Shown piece after piece: positions 24,061-37,700 of a stretch of 64,000 nt of DNA. The notes beneath the pieces were generated by a model that was not told the DNA's origin, made no database searches, and saw only the letters and a program-made list of their open reading frames with translations. The position numbers were made by a program, and so were the translations under genes. Position 1 is the first letter of the stretch. Each line of letters opens with the position of its first letter. Origin of the DNA: Labyrinthula sp. Ha (Eukaryota > Sar > Bigyra > Labyrinthulida > Labyrinthulaceae); the NCBI GenBank assembly GCA_015227615.1, contig JAALGZ010000009.1, positions 806,001 to 870,000 on the forward strand. Direction: 5' to 3'.

Positions 24061-24790
24061 TTTTATTCTTGTGACTTATTAGATACTGATCTTACTTACC
24101 ATAACTACAGGTATGAATGCTGTATCGAGTGCTTTTATAGCAACTATGGAGATGCCTTATCATTTTATTGTCGTCAGGGTTGTAGTTTCTATTACGCTGA
24201 AAATGATTGTGTTGGTGCTCCGAACGAAAATGAATGCAGAAGAACTGGAACAAATTATTATCATGGAACTTTTGCTACTGATTTGTATAGAACAGTGGTG
24301 TTGTATGACAGAGTTGATTTTTGGAGAGTATGATGACGATAGAACAGGAATATATTCTGAAGAAGAGTGTAATGAACTTAGATTTAATTCACCTTCATAA
24401 TTTTCAACTGCTTCACCAACACTTCCTACTGAACAACCAACCAACGTTCCAACTCAATCACCCTCTGTTTCACCAACTTTTTCACCTACCTTACCAACTA
24501 ATAATCCAACAGAGTTTCCAACTTTTTCTCCAACCAATAATCCAACCTCAAAACCAACTGTTTCGCCTACTATGTTTCCCACATCTTTGCCTACGGAATA
24601 TCCAACTTATTTCCCAAGTAGATCCCCTCAAATCGAAGAAGAAGATGTTAGTGTTCCAGATGGCTCAGCTATAGCTACGTTTGGAATCGGAGTATTACTA
24701 ATAGTTCTTGGAACTGCTTTTTGTTTTTTGCATATGAAAAATGAAAAAACTGAAGATGAGATTAAAGAAATATTTAAGCAGCTAAAATAA
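24061..24790 (+). pseudogene. Cys-rich, PT-stalk membrane protein, apparently broken
   Basis: Two frames together describe a surface protein. From 24061 to about 24333 one frame encodes a cysteine-rich ectodomain (YECCIECFYSNYGDALSFYC, then RQGC, NDC and NEC). The next frame takes over with EYDDDRTGIYSEEEC, meets a TAA at 24398, and then runs through a typical PT stalk (SPTLPTEQPTNVPTQSP and similar), a transmembrane helix (IATFGIGVLLIVLGTAFCFL) and a short acidic/lysine tail ending at 24790. Getting from the first frame to the second needs a frameshift or an intron whose length is 1 modulo 3. No convincing host-like intron was found, and the in-frame TAA cannot be spliced out without losing the stalk. 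No ATG start was found. The overall plan resembles the lectin-like protein at 1.4 kb. A decayed host gene is most likely, and unresolved splicing is the alternative. Confidence 0.6.
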
Positions 24791-27700
24791 AAGGAGAAAA
24801 ATAACGTGAATTCTGCTGGAAATAATTTGAACCAGGGAGAAGCGGAAGTTCAGAAGCTCGGTTTATTGGTCTTGAACAAAATAATAGTTCTATTTAAGTT
24901 CACTAAAATAAAATATCTTTACAAAACAACATTATCATACAAAATACAAAAGCCAGAAGATAAAATATTTTTCTAAGAATAAATGAAAGGACACAGAAAA
25001 ATATTCTGTCGTATTAATTTTTCTCTCTTTAGAGCATCTACAAGGAAAATAATATATTAAAATGTTTTACTTAAGAGTAATTTACTTCTATAGAGTGTTT
25101 AAGTTTTGTTCTTCTTTGTGGACGAATTAAGAGTAAGACAAATAGTTTATTCAGAATGTGTGAAACGCTCAATTCAAACATATTCAAAGTATGAAGAAAC
25201 TTGAAACACTTTATTCACATAAAGTAAAAAAAAATAGGAACTCAACTTGATCAGCAGTTCTTCTTCTCTCTTTGAGTGAAAATAAAGTAATTGTCAAACC
25301 ATTTATCAATTTAAGTAGTCTAAGACATTGCAGAGTATGATTTATTCTTAGAACATGAATTAAACTATTTTTATCAAGTATAGTTCAAGATATAAGAGTA
25401 ACCTTATATATTTTCCATATTCAACAGCAATACATTTTCTAATATATTTTTGTTTAATTTTATTGTTCTAAGAGCTACAGTTCATTTATTTAGATTAGAT
25501 AGGTAGTACACACCTCATTGTGCTCGGTGAACTATGGGTTGAAATCCCCCATTTATTAGAAAAATCCTTGCAAAATAGAAAAATAATCAAAATTTCCTGA
25601 GATTAAATTGTGAGCCCCAAACTCATCTAACCTGGCCTCATATTTCTCTTTTTAGCAAATTGCTTCAAATGAATACAGCTAAGTAACATACTTTCAATCA
25701 TAATGTATAAATCATTTAGCTTCTCTGAGGGTGGCAACAAGACTGTAGAAATACATCCGTCATAGCTTAATAACCTCTAATCTTCGAATATATTAGCGTA
25801 AGAAATATTCTACTTTAGCTTTCTAATGAACACTAAAGATGTCTCTTGACAGTTCTGCAAGAAGTGTTTAAGTGAGTTAGCCAACTTGTTATAGAACTTC
25901 TATTAAATGCATGTCTAGTGGTCAGCAAGATAATATTGCTGCGATTCAGCCTATTTTTTAATAGCCTCATGAGAATAATTAATCATTCAGCAAAACAATT
26001 AAGTACCAAAAGGAAAGATTTATACAGGATGTACCAGTTTGCTAAGCTCTTTATTTGAAATGCTTGCATAAAGGATTGTTTTCCCAAGAGTTAGATTAGG
26101 ACCCCCCCCAATTCTCCAAGTTCTTAGCCCATTAATACAACATTGTAAATAAAACTCTTTGCCCTAGGTATAAAGAAAATAAGCCCACAAATGACCTCCA
26201 GAGTAGGATTGCTTAAAGGTGGCAGCCAAAAAATAAGATTCACATCTCCAAATAGCGAGAAACACTTCCCGCCAAGATAGTTCAAAGCAGTCTTAGAATC
26301 TGCTTAAAACAACAGTAATGTCAGCTTTACCCCCTCCTTCGTCATACCCACAGCAAAGTTAATCTTCTCCATGTGAAATATCTTTTAGATATTGTTAGTA
26401 AAATAAGTTTGTTTTACTTGTCTAAGGATAAACATCAAAAATATTTCGTATCCAGAAAAGCAAAAAGCTCTGATTCTTCTTAATGAAATTTATAAGAACT
26501 ATGAGTTAATTCTTCAACATCAAACACGGCCTAAAATTTCTTCAAAACTTTATTGTATATTAAATCTTTTAACCTTTTCTTAAAAATATATGTTTAGCTT
26601 CAGAAAACTATGATATATAAGGTTTTCGTATTCTTTCAACTTCAGGGATGAGTGCCTAGTTGATTGCACACATCTAGAATAATGAATTTCTACATATTTT
26701 TAAGAGGAAATGCTTTTACATCCTTCTTTAGCATTAACAAAAGCTTCTTCTTGTGATCCATTTCATCTAAAATAGTTGTGTGTAAATTGAAAGGGACTTG
26801 GATAAATTTGTTCTTTTATGTGTGTAACTAGTGTTTACATATCTTACATGCCAAACCAAAACGAAGTAAGAAGATAAAAAGAGTAGCATTGGTTTGGATC
26901 CGATTTTTTAAGCATTTAAAATTTATATTTAGTTGTATATTCTTAACGACTTAAGAAAAACAATGGCTACAGCTCCTAAGCAAAAATTAAAAAGCCGATA
27001 AAGAAAATTGAATGAAAACAAGAGCTTTTTTTTGTTATGGTTAAATTTATGCTTTGAATGATTAGACAGAAAAATATTGGCCGTAGGTCGTCGTTATCAT
27101 GGCCACATGTTCCATCATTTAGAATTATCAATGTAAGACCCAATTACAAAAGGACATATGATTCTAAGAGATTTTATTTTAATTGAGTTAATGCCCGCTT
27201 CAAAATAATATACCCCTTTCTAGTTTGAATTGGCACAACTATCAATCTGGTTGTGGTGTCCTTACGGATATTATGCAGCTAAACTAATCGGGTATTTCGA
27301 CATTTTCTTGTCTTATAGCTATTTACCTTTCATATTAAATGTAAAAGGTATACATCACCTCTATCAGATATTAGTATTCACCTAGATACACGAACTTTAT
27401 CCATTCTGTCTGTTTGATCCCATAATATACTCCTTTTTAATAAGAAAAATATTTACTTAACCAGGACTTGCGCAAATTGAGATTTGTCAAAGCAACAAAA
27501 ATTCAAGAATCACAAAGTTTTCAGCCATTGAATTATATCCAGTTATTGTCCATATGGGGGAAAAGATATTAAGAGTCGACAACAAAAAAAGAACTTCCTG
27601 GCAATAATACCTCTCAATATCTGTAATCTTACCCAACATAAACCTATTACCCATGAAAGCTCAGCTTGAACTAATCATTCTGAGGAAGTTTTTATTTATA

Positions 27701-30700
27701 CGTAAAGAATTGCCAGTAGATTTTTAAAATAAAAAAAGCAAAAGAAACTTTCGGGTAAGAGTTCTTTGGAGAACTTTTTTTCTCATGGAACAATGGCATA
27801 TAATGTGATATCTCAATTTTCGCAAGTCAACATCTTCTAACTATCTTAAGTGGTTGTTGTGAAATGTGTTGCAACTTTTACACTTGAAAATAAAAAATCT
27901 GATAAAAAATCTTTGATGGTTATTGACTTCTTAATTGGGATTTTGAAAAAATTCATTTGTATATATCAAATTTATGGGACGTATATAATAAGAATAATAC
28001 TCGGACTAGATCGACGTAATATCACTATTAACAGAATGTAGCAATGAAAAAGATCAACAATTGCTAATAATACATAAAAAAACATAAACCATATACAAAT
28101 TATGGATACTACAAACTAGCTGGATATTTCATGTTTGAATAACATAGTACAAATTCAACTATCAGGATAGAAATTAAAATCCAAAAGCACCCAGTACAAA
28201 CCCTTTCTTCCGTAAGGCACATACCTTGAGGAACACAAAAAAAAATCCAACAAAAATTTTGAGAAGATGAAAACAGTCCACAAAAAAAAGAAAGTAATCC
28301 AACAATTGTGGAGTGGAATTCCTCGGGCCTGTTTTGGTATCTTGATATCCACTTTCCTCGATCAAAGTAAGCAGCCATATATATAATAAAGGCATGACTT
28401 TCTTACACATATCCATCAAATTAAATATTTTTCGGCGAAGTACTTCTAAACTAGCTACATCAACTATTTAACAGTATAGAACTGTGTCCCGTAATTCTGT
28501 TAGAAGCCACGAGTAAACTCGCAGAAGAACTTATTTCAAAAGAAAAGGTAACCTTTCTATAATTGACCAGATTATTCAGGATAAGTTAGAATTGCTTCAC
28601 CAGCAACGCTAAATTTAGTAACAATTCTTGTAGAAAAAAGGGGAATGTTTTTGCAAATCTAGCTACGATTAGAAAAATTTATATATGTATCGTTTGTTTA
28701 TTGAAGATATCAAGCAACTGCTGCACTGTTTGCAACAAAATGTTCACATCGAAGTAAGTTAAATAATAAGACTTCTGTTTTCCTAGGCTCAAAAACAACG
28801 AACTTTCAATTCAATCAATCTGTATTATGAAGCAAGTGGAATATAGATTCAAAATATCCCACATGTATGCTGAACATATGCAAATTCATGTCAGCCATAA
28901 GCAAATTCATAACTCTAAAGAGAAAATAATATTTTTTTTGCATTGTCAGAGAATCAAATATCTAAACTAAGTACATATACTATTATATAGCTCCAAAATT
29001 TGAAGATCCCTTATAAATTTTACTAAAACCAAGAAAAGAATAATTGTTAAGGCAAAATTCACCATGAAATCCTCGTGCGCCCGAATATATCCATTAGAGT
29101 TTTATCATGATGGGCCAAAACACAGAAAGAAAACAGATGTTAAACAAAAAAGAGGAGGATATAATTTGAAGCCTAATATTTAGACTTATCTTAAAAAGAA
29201 AACTTTCTCTATGTGCTTAGGAAATTGTAAATAAATTATGTACAAACTACCGTCTTTAAGCTGATAGGAAGGTAAGAAGGAGTATATAGCTGTATATGTG
29301 GGCCGCCAACTTACCGATTATAATGTTTTCGATCTTCTAAGACCAACATATCATGTTAGATGTATTAACAACTGTAGAAAAGTAAGTATTGGAGGTCGCA
29401 ACAACATTAATCCTATCATCATCGAAGCCAATCATGCGCTTGGATTCACCTTTAGTTGTTTGAGATTTTCCGATAATAATGAAAAGTTCAAGGCTATTCT
29501 CATGATCGAGGATTTATCTACTTTACATAATAGAGCTCATTATGGAATAAGGTTTAATTGGGTCAAAGAATCCGAAACATGTGTGAATATATATATATGT
29601 ATACGAGCTGTGCAAGGTCATGTCACAAACTTCTCATTCTAAATCTGAAGTAGATAGCGGAGCTATTAAGCAAAATAGAACTCTCGTTATCTTTTCTCAC
29701 AAGCGAGCACGGTTTGCTCATGGATATTATGAGATATTAATATATTTCTATAAACTTGCCATAAGTTCAAGCTCAAGATCCAATTCTAAAACTTGCGAAG
29801 ATATGAATAGACAGATTGCTGAGAACTATCAGAAAAAATTATAGTAATGAAGTTAGAAAGGGCGATTGAAGGAAGTTGAGAGATAAAGAATTCATGGATC
29901 ATTTCAGAAAAAACTGTATCTTGATCTCTCTTCTCTTATTAATAAATACAATTAGCGTTGTAGATGTAGAACAGAGTTAATTGTGTAGAATGCAGCAAGC
30001 AATTTACCTCTGTTTGGCTGAAATCACAAAAATGTAATGAGAAATACACACTAGAGAATCTACTCAAGCAAAGCAAACCATAAGTTGCTCTGATAAATCG
30101 ATTGACCTTAAGTTCTGCAATTATATAACAATATTTCTTATATCTCAACTAGAAAAGATGAGGTACATTAGGCAAATTAGCTTTTAATAAATGAACGAGT
30201 GCTCTTTGAGAAAGAAGTCATAGAGAAACTCGAATATTGAGAAGAAAAATATAAGTAGCAAATACACAGGAGATTTTCTCCACCTTTAAAATTTAAAGAA
30301 ACTTGTCCAACTACTCTGGTTCATTTTATTTGGATAGTTATATTCAACCTGTCCAAATGTATAAAAAAAATGAAAAGCCTCAAGATTTCGTATGATACAA
30401 AATTTGAAGAGTTTCATGCTGGCAGCAGGGAACAGATATTGAGTTGGTAGGAGTTAGGTTAAATTGTCACAAAGACTTCCTTAACCCTGATATTGGCTGG
30501 AAATTATAATAGAAACCTAATGTTCCATAGCTGCACGAGATTTTACTGTGGGAGATATGACCCTCCATATTTTCTTGCAGACACTCACCAAATATATTTC
30601 CAAACAATAACCATCAATTATATTAATAGAGAGAGTTCAGTCCTTGGTTTATCTAACATTAGATGAATCAACTATATCATGAGAACAAGCACTGCAATGG

Positions 30701-32813
30701 CAGAAACATTTGCAAGCATCAAACTAAGAAACTATTTACCGAGCACATGACAAACCCATTTCTGTTCCTTTCATCTTTATTTTCCGCAAACTAATGTAGA
30801 TATATTTGCAATATTTGAACCAGAAAATTTTACTGTATCCTGCTCATCAAATTCTTAGAATAAGATTAGCTTTGATCTCTATGGGCAACCGCTACCGTCA
30901 AATTAGAAAACCCGTTATCTTGCATATGATTGTTCTCTATGAACGGTACTTTGACATGTATACGACAAATGGGAAAAAAATCTATATGATCTGTATCCAA
31001 CTCGTGCCTATAAAATCCTTGACCATTTCAACCTCGGAAATATTTGAAAAAAATATTGTTCGTTCTTCTTGTCTAAATATACAAAGAGCTAAGAACCGAT
31101 TGAATAAAGTCTTTTGTTGAATTTTATCTTAAGCAGATCTTCTTCTTAGATTAGCTGTTATGATATACAGGTAGCACACTTCAAGATTTAATTGATTTGA
31201 AACTTCTATTTGTTTTTACTTCTGTTGAACTATGATAGAGGGCAATATATTCATGTACTTAGATACAATTGATGATAGAATAGATGTATTGCTTTGTCTC
31301 CCTTTGCTTCATATCGCTTTTCACTGATCCTTTAACATTTAACTCTTCTGCTGGATGCTAATTAATTCTTAAAGCTTCGTAACAAAATATTGTAAAATTT
31401 CAGTAGAGGCAACTAAAACTGTGACGTCAAATACTTCGGTGTAAAAATTAGGCTGTTTGAAATTAAGTTTTTCTATCAACTAGGGGGATATATACATTAA
31501 AATTTCTAAGACAGGAAGATGAAGATTATCAGGTTGTTTAATTAAGAGCCATCCGTGAATCTTCGTTAATATGATGTCAGTGACAATTTGGTTCTTCCAG
31601 ATGTTGTTTTCTGATTACGATATTAACTATATTTTCAGACTTTTACTTAATATTATCCTTCCCTTTCTTTGATGAGTTCCCATTTAAAGTTGTCACTCTT
31701 TAACCACACTTCAAACATAAATTTAATGAAATTTGTGTTCCAGTTCCTTTTTGGAGTTGCATTGTGCATACCAGCTTATTGAGTTAGCTATTTCTTCTTT
31801 TTAATATTCTTTCAACTAATTCCGGAAGCGACCCTTGTGGCAGAGACACGACGCGAGACTTTGTACAAGTTCTTGTCCAGGTTTGACCAGTAATGGAACC
31901 AGAAAACACAAAAATTGCTTTATTATTTCGTAGTTCACTGAGCTTATCCTTTGAATTCTTTCGGAAGAACCAGATTGAAACTTGTTTTCATTGGTTCAAG
32001 ATTAATCAGTTTGAAAGTCTAACTTAGCTAATGGGTAGACTAAAAATTCAAGTTTTGAGCAGAATGACTCTATGGTGCTTCAATTGGAACTCTGCAATTT
32101 CCATGATTTACGAACCAGGAGAGAGAGATAGAAAAATTCTGGTTTCTAATTCCTCTTTCTAACCTCCAAGATGTGTTTTCATACGGTAAGCCTACTCCGT
32201 ACCACAGATTCAAACAGCACTTTTTCTGCTAATGTATCATCTCAATCAAACCTGATAGTTATTTGGGCCTTTCGATTTTATCTGAGAAAAACTCCATAAA
32301 CTTCCTATAACCTGATAGCAAACTGATTCTTCTAAACTCTGGTTGAGTTCTAAGACTTACAATATTACTTTGGTTTTACTTCTCGAGATATCCGATAACT
32401 GGAACATTAAGATATATTCAAGAAACTTTTTACTCTATTCAATGTAGAGTAAAATAGCTAGATAAAGATTTTAAAATGTGTTTACGGAATGCAGTCAAAA
32501 TATAAGAAAAGTATCAATGGACAAATTTTGGGTCATCAGAATCTCCAATAAAATAAATCCGTTATATATGTATACGCATGTCTTACTAATGATAGAGTAA
32601 ACTTGAAAATAATTTTTATTAATACCATATATGAAATTGTAGACTTATTGTTAAAAATCTAGGATAGAACTTTATTTCTTTTAACAATTCAGATAACAAC
32701 ACTAGTCCAAACAGTACATAGGTCCCTAGACCTGTCTTAACAAGACATCTTAAACTAGGAAGTAACAAACAAAAAACTGAAATTGCAGAACGAAACAATT
32801 TGCAACTGAAAAT
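24791..32813. other. Gene desert with weak ORFs
   Basis: About 8 kb, AT-rich. The weak items are an 89-codon ATG frame at 28109-28378 (minus) with two hydrophobic stretches and no family, and two overlapping forward frames at 29298-29642 and 29620-29844 with protein-like composition but no start codon and no motif. A T-arm-like sequence near 25541 does not extend to a full tRNA. Nothing else is supportable. Confidence 0.4.
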
Positions 32814-33579
32814 ATGAAGAACATCTTCAGGAAAAGTACGCAGCGAAATCGATCAGGTCTTAGGGGATCTTTTAAGCCGAAACCTCTGCCAATGAGCACT
32901 GAATTTCTGTCGGAGAATTTTCAAGGTAAATGGATTACTTGTAAGAGCACTGGGGGTTGGGAATACGTCGAAAGGAAGACCAAGAAAGCAGACAACGATG
33001 ATGCCGTGATTATAGTAACTGAAGTTAACAGCTATATAGCTGGATGTGGTAAAGTACCGTGCATGGTTTTAGTTGAACAAGTAACCTGTTATTTCTGTTC
33101 TTATTCCTTAGTTTAGACCTCCACTTGGCAATAAGGTTCTGGAATTTCCAGCCGGCCTGTGCGATGAGAAAGATGATAATGCTCACCATACCGCCGCTCG
33201 TGAACTTGTTGAGGAGACAGGTTACTTGGTAGAGGGCTATAAACCCGATGAAACCGACAACTTTCTTGCTGATTCCGGGGACAGTACCATGATATCGAAC
33301 AGCATAGTAGACATGGGCCAACAATGTCCTTCCAGCGCAGGATTAACCAACGAAACATACACAATGGTAAAAGTCAATCTTTCTGAGGAGGGCAATGATG
33401 AGGAGGAAGCAAAGGAAAGGCAGAAGAAACATGCTCAACAAAACGAGCAAATCGAGGTTGTCTTGGCTCCAAAAAAGGATTTGTTTGATTTTCTGGAGAA
33501 ATACCGCGACGACCATGGTGTTCTCATTGATTCAAAGGTAATGATGTATGCTGCTGCTTTGCAAGAAGCTTCGCGTTAA
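32814..33579 (+). CDS. Nudix hydrolase, NUDT5/ADP-sugar pyrophosphatase-like, copy A (join 32814..33080, 33112..33579)
   Basis: The predicted 244-residue protein comes from two exons joined by a 31-base intron. Splicing yields MVLVEQ-FRPPLGNKVLEFPAG, the signature stretch of ADP-ribose/ADP-sugar pyrophosphatases. A Nudix box follows (about 104-128), with the catalytic core RELVEETGY intact. The usual G-x5-E-x7-RE spacing is one residue longer and the first E position is D (GLCDEKDDNAHH). SSAGLTNETYTMVKV and the C-terminal VLIDSKVMMYAAALQ match NUDT5 landmarks. The family hydrolyses ADP-ribose and related nucleotide sugars to AMP plus sugar phosphate using Mg2+. The N-terminal 40 or so residues are basic and could be a leader. 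The paralogue faces it 369 bases downstream and shares the intron position. Confidence 0.88.
33081..33111 (+). other. 31-base spliceosomal intron in Nudix copy A
   Basis: It starts GTAACC and ends TTCCTTAG, phase 0. It restores LVEQ-FRPP across the junction. Without splicing the frame stops within the intron-exon border. Confidence 0.9.
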
Positions 33580-33948
33580 AGCGATATACTCTTTTTCATC
33601 TCGTAACATTTGAATCATTCTGTGCTTATTTTGGATTGGTAGTATCTTAGGATATTTTTTAACTATCGGTTTATACATACTCCAGTTATTTCGTTTCCCT
33701 CGACGACTTTCTTTTCTAACAACATTACAAAGTAAATCCTTTTCAATATTTATTCTTTGTTTTCTTTCCAAAATTAAAAGCACTACAATTAAACAGATAG
33801 TCTGGTTTTTCTAGAATACTCTAGATAAATTCTATCACGGTTCAAATCCAGTTTAACCGCTCAATGAAGCAAAACAGGAAGAAAAGATATATTTAAGGGA
33901 AAATAGAAAAATTACTGTGAAAATAACTTTTTCATAACACGAACTACT
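33580..33948. other. Intergenic spacer between convergent Nudix genes
   Basis: 369 bases, AT-rich, holding both 3' ends. No inverted repeat or extra gene was seen. Confidence 0.5.
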
Positions 33949-34750
33949 TTAATTAGGACGTTTTAGAGCAGCAGCATACAATAATACCTTGGAGTCTATC
34001 AATACGTTACTAAAAGCGTCACTCATAAGGGTATCATACAATCCCTCCTTCTTCACAGGCTGGACAACGATGTTCTCAAATTGCTGAGCGTTTACAAGCT
34101 TTCTATTTGCAACAGCTCCTCGAGAATTCACCAGACTCCCCTCATAACTTTCTTCGAGCTCAACCTTCATAAGAGTATATGTCTCATTGGTCAAACCTGC
34201 ACTAGATGGACATTGTCTACCCAGACAAAACATCCCTTGGAAATGATAACCCTCCGGATACTTCGCACGTGGAAAAGGCTTATTAGAATTGTCAACTTCA
34301 TATCCATTCACTAGATATCCAGTCTCTTCAAGAAGTTCTCTAGCAGCAGTATGATAAATATCGTAATCTTTATCGTCACAGAGGCCAGCAGGAAACTCGA
34401 GTACAGTTTTCTTCAATGGAGGTCGTTCCTAAATATAAAAGAATAAGGGGGGGTACTTGTTGAACGAGGATTATTTCCTTCCAGGTTTTATTTGAGACTG
34501 AATCGTGAAGAGTGATTTCAGGTATAATTACAACTGCGTCGTCTTCCCCTTGGGTTTTTCTTGTTCGCTCAACATACTCCCAACCGTTTTCATTTTTCAT
34601 CTTAATCCATTTTCCAGTAGTGCTGTTAGCTGCTTTAGTAGAATGTAATATATGGGACATATCTTGATCTTGTATTTCTACGTCTTTATTTTCCAAATCT
34701 GGGTTTCGATTTTTTGCAGGTTCCACTTTTTTTGTTTGTTCACGAAGCAT
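33949..34750 (-). CDS. Nudix hydrolase, NUDT5/ADP-sugar pyrophosphatase-like, copy B (join complement 33949..34428, 34457..34750)
   Basis: The predicted 257-residue protein has the same plan as copy A. A 28-base intron at the homologous position joins IILVQQ to ERPPLKKTVLEFPAG. The Nudix box (about 113-137) has RELLEETGY intact and the same one-residue-longer loop (GLCDDKDYDIYHTAA). QCPSSAGLTNETYT is identical in both copies, and the C terminus VLIDSKVLLYAAAL is nearly so. The codons differ at many silent sites, so the inverted duplication is not recent. Copy B keeps GMFCLGRQC before the shared block where copy A has SIVDMGQQC. The family role is as for copy A: hydrolysis of ADP-ribose or ADP-sugars. 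Substrate differences between the two are possible but unproven. Confidence 0.88.
34429..34456 (-). other. 28-base spliceosomal intron in Nudix copy B
   Basis: It starts GTACCCCCCC and ends TATATTTAG, phase 0, at the same protein position as the intron of copy A. It restores LVQQ-ERPPL. Confidence 0.9.
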
Positions 34751-37700
34751 AACATGTCTACTAAAGGCAGATTCTTAGTACAAGGTACTGTTTAGACATA
34801 CATGTTAACTCTAGTTGTTAACAATTGCTGTAATTTATACCATAAATAGCATCTAAAATATTTTTGAACATAGAGGTAAAGTCGTTTATTCAATTTTTGT
34901 TTACACTATCATGAAATAGACATTCAATCAAATCTGGACTTTTTGGGTAGATTAGGTGCCATATTATTAAAACCCCGATGATGTTCATTGACTAGAAGAT
35001 AAAAATAAATCTCCTCATCTTTAGGATATACAGAAGAAACCCGTGCTCATACAGGCAGCGAGGTTTTGAGCACCAAAAGCTCAAAGCAAGGAATATCAAA
35101 GTATTAAGATAAAATGATGTCTTGTTGGTATTGTAAAAGGATGAAGGGTTTTCTTGGAAATATTAGTTTGTCCAGTTTATATTATTGGAGTTACTTATGC
35201 AGAGCTTAAGATCTCAAACAGAAGGGGAACCAGCTTTCGGAGCAAATAAGGTTGTTTAATGCAAAGCAGCTTGTTTTGTGATAAGAGGTTGTAGCTTGTT
35301 CTTTTCTTTCCTGCTTCTCAAGCTCAGCTTCTAAAGTGTACATTGGAAAGGATGCTAGTAAAGTTCACCTAAGTACAAGTTTAATCTTCGAGCAATAACC
35401 CTTGACATGAACCATACTTAAGCTCTATTAAGGGACTGTATGGAAATTAAACTTAATGAAGCTCCAATATCTTTTTATTAAACTGCTACTCATACAGAGT
35501 TCAGCTAGGGTAGTGTTATTAGAAATTAAGTCCAAAACTCTTGGCTCCTGTCAAGAGCCATGTGGCTGGTTAAGCCAATTGAGGCCAAATAGTAAACCCA
35601 TATAGTGAATGAAGAAAAGTCTTGTGTTTTGATGAAATTTTCCAGGTGCTGAAGCTCCCCAAATGATACTTGAGCTTATTCTTGCTAAGGAAAATTTTAT
35701 CACGTAATATTGGGCAACGTGATCATGAATATAGTCCTTCTGTGTCTTGTATCATGAAGACACTCGAGGACTGGGTCATCTTTCAAAGCAAGGACCTAGC
35801 AATAGCCGGAATTTCTTTAGCTTTCTTATGTTATCGTACTGCGACAGAATGATAGTACTGTGTGAGGAGGGAGGCATTAATCACTGGCTTGTGTTCTAAA
35901 AATTTTGGAATAGCAACAATAATTGTCATGGCTCATTGAGTAAGCTGAGGTTAGGAAATGCACCAAGGATAGATCAAAATTCACTTAGCTCAAAATAAAA
36001 GGGAACTCAAGAGGTAAGAATCATAAATTTAACATTATCTCATGACCCTGGATCAAATGGCCAGTATTTCCAAAGGTACTTAGACTTTTATTGAATCTCA
36101 CTTAGAGTAAGTGGAACAAATGTTACTATCACTCAAACTAAATAAAGAAAACTCAAGGAGGGCTTGATATATCATGATAATGTCAAATAGAACCCTCAGC
36201 CCCATCACTAGTGTAGAGTAGTTATATAGAAACTATTTTACAGCTAATTAAGCCCAGTCTTGTGCTCACTGCATGGAGCTTAATATTGAACAATTGAACT
36301 CAACCTAACATCTCTTTGCTTCAAAGATTCTCAGAGCCTTTCAGTGAACCTAAGGCATGTAATTAGACTTCGGGTGTAAGAACTTTTGTACTAAAAGGTT
36401 TCGAAGAATGCAGATTAATTTTACCATGCGTTATTTGGGTTCCTTCTTTTTAGCTTACCTTAGTCACAAGGTGGAAATCATGCCAGCATATTATTGTAGG
36501 CTCAACCAGGTGAGCATGGTGCTTAAAAATTTCATTTTCGAATGATATGTTGGTTACTTTGTTACGAGCACTATAGACCCAGATAAGGTAGAAAACAAAT
36601 AGAAGCATATCAGTCAAATATATAGACAAGAGTCGTTAATCTCTGCTTGGGAAATAAGAGTCCCATACTGCCTTTACTAAGTACGGGTTCACTCGCTTTC
36701 GTATGAATATGCTTGCTCATATTGAGGTGGATTATTATTGAATCTGGTTCCAATTTTTCAAACATTAATGGGCTCATCTTTCATAGTAAAATATTTCAGT
36801 TAGCACCTTAAGAAACTGAATAAATGTGTTTTTTACCGTATAATAACTTACCCATGCATTTTAAGGATCTGTGAAGAGAACTAGTAAGCTTGTCGCGATG
36901 ACTGCTAGAGTACTTTGACTTGAAAAAAAGGTCTAATTTCAACTAATAAGTCCATACATGCTTATCTACTTACGTCAACTTGCAAGCCTTTGTACTCCAA
37001 ATTTTCAACTACTTTTGGTACCGCACTGCATCAAGGCAGTTTTATTGGGAAGTACTTGTATTTCATATTCTTGGGATGCCAGTATCAAACACCAAATGTC
37101 TACTTCACTTACTAAGAAAAAACAAGGCCTTAAGAATAGAGGTTTTGTTTCATCTGGATAGTGAAACTGTTTTTTTTTACCACATATATATTTTAAATAA
37201 GTTTTTCTCTATTGATACTATTCAAACAAAATTAAGTCCTGGTGGATTAGCTTTACAAAAGTCCCTCTTTCAAAGAAAAGAATATTACAGAGTCCGAATT
37301 TTAAATTCAAAAGTTTAATATTCCTTGACTATGAAAGGATATTAGTTGATGCAGATATTTAGAGGCACTATTTAAGTACATGACTGCGGGATTTTTGCTC
37401 CTATGTGCTACATAAACCTGAGAAGAGCAACGAAGAATAAAATTTTCCGCGGGTCATGTGTCAGGAAATTTTCCATTATTATCTAAGCTCAAGCAATTAA
37501 ACCAAAATTGATTAAGAAATTGGTTTCAATCGACCGTAGGGCACCTGCAAACATGACAGGAGATGGTTATAATTTTCCCGCAGCAGTTACTGCTTAGAAT
37601 AAACATTTTCAGTATAGTGAAAACTACATGTTCATAATTAACTGTGAAGCAAATTAACTGATAAAAGGAATAAAGCCAAAGTTCTTACACCAGGTGACCT

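Noticed and set aside
24160-24674. Other ORFs over the Cys-rich/PT gene (minus strand, and the Gln/Leu-rich forward frame)
   Set aside because: These are shadows. The Cys-rich frame and the PT frame have clear domain logic and the others do not.
25500-25560. T-arm-like sequence GGGTTGAAATCCCCC, suggestive of a tRNA or tRNA-derived SINE
   Set aside because: No acceptor stem, D-arm or anticodon arm can be paired around it, and there is no second copy.
28109-28419. Three overlapping minus-strand ORFs (up to 89 codons) with hydrophobic stretches
   Set aside because: Low-complexity T-rich DNA read backwards gives Phe/Leu-rich frames. There is no motif, no neighbour and no preferred frame.
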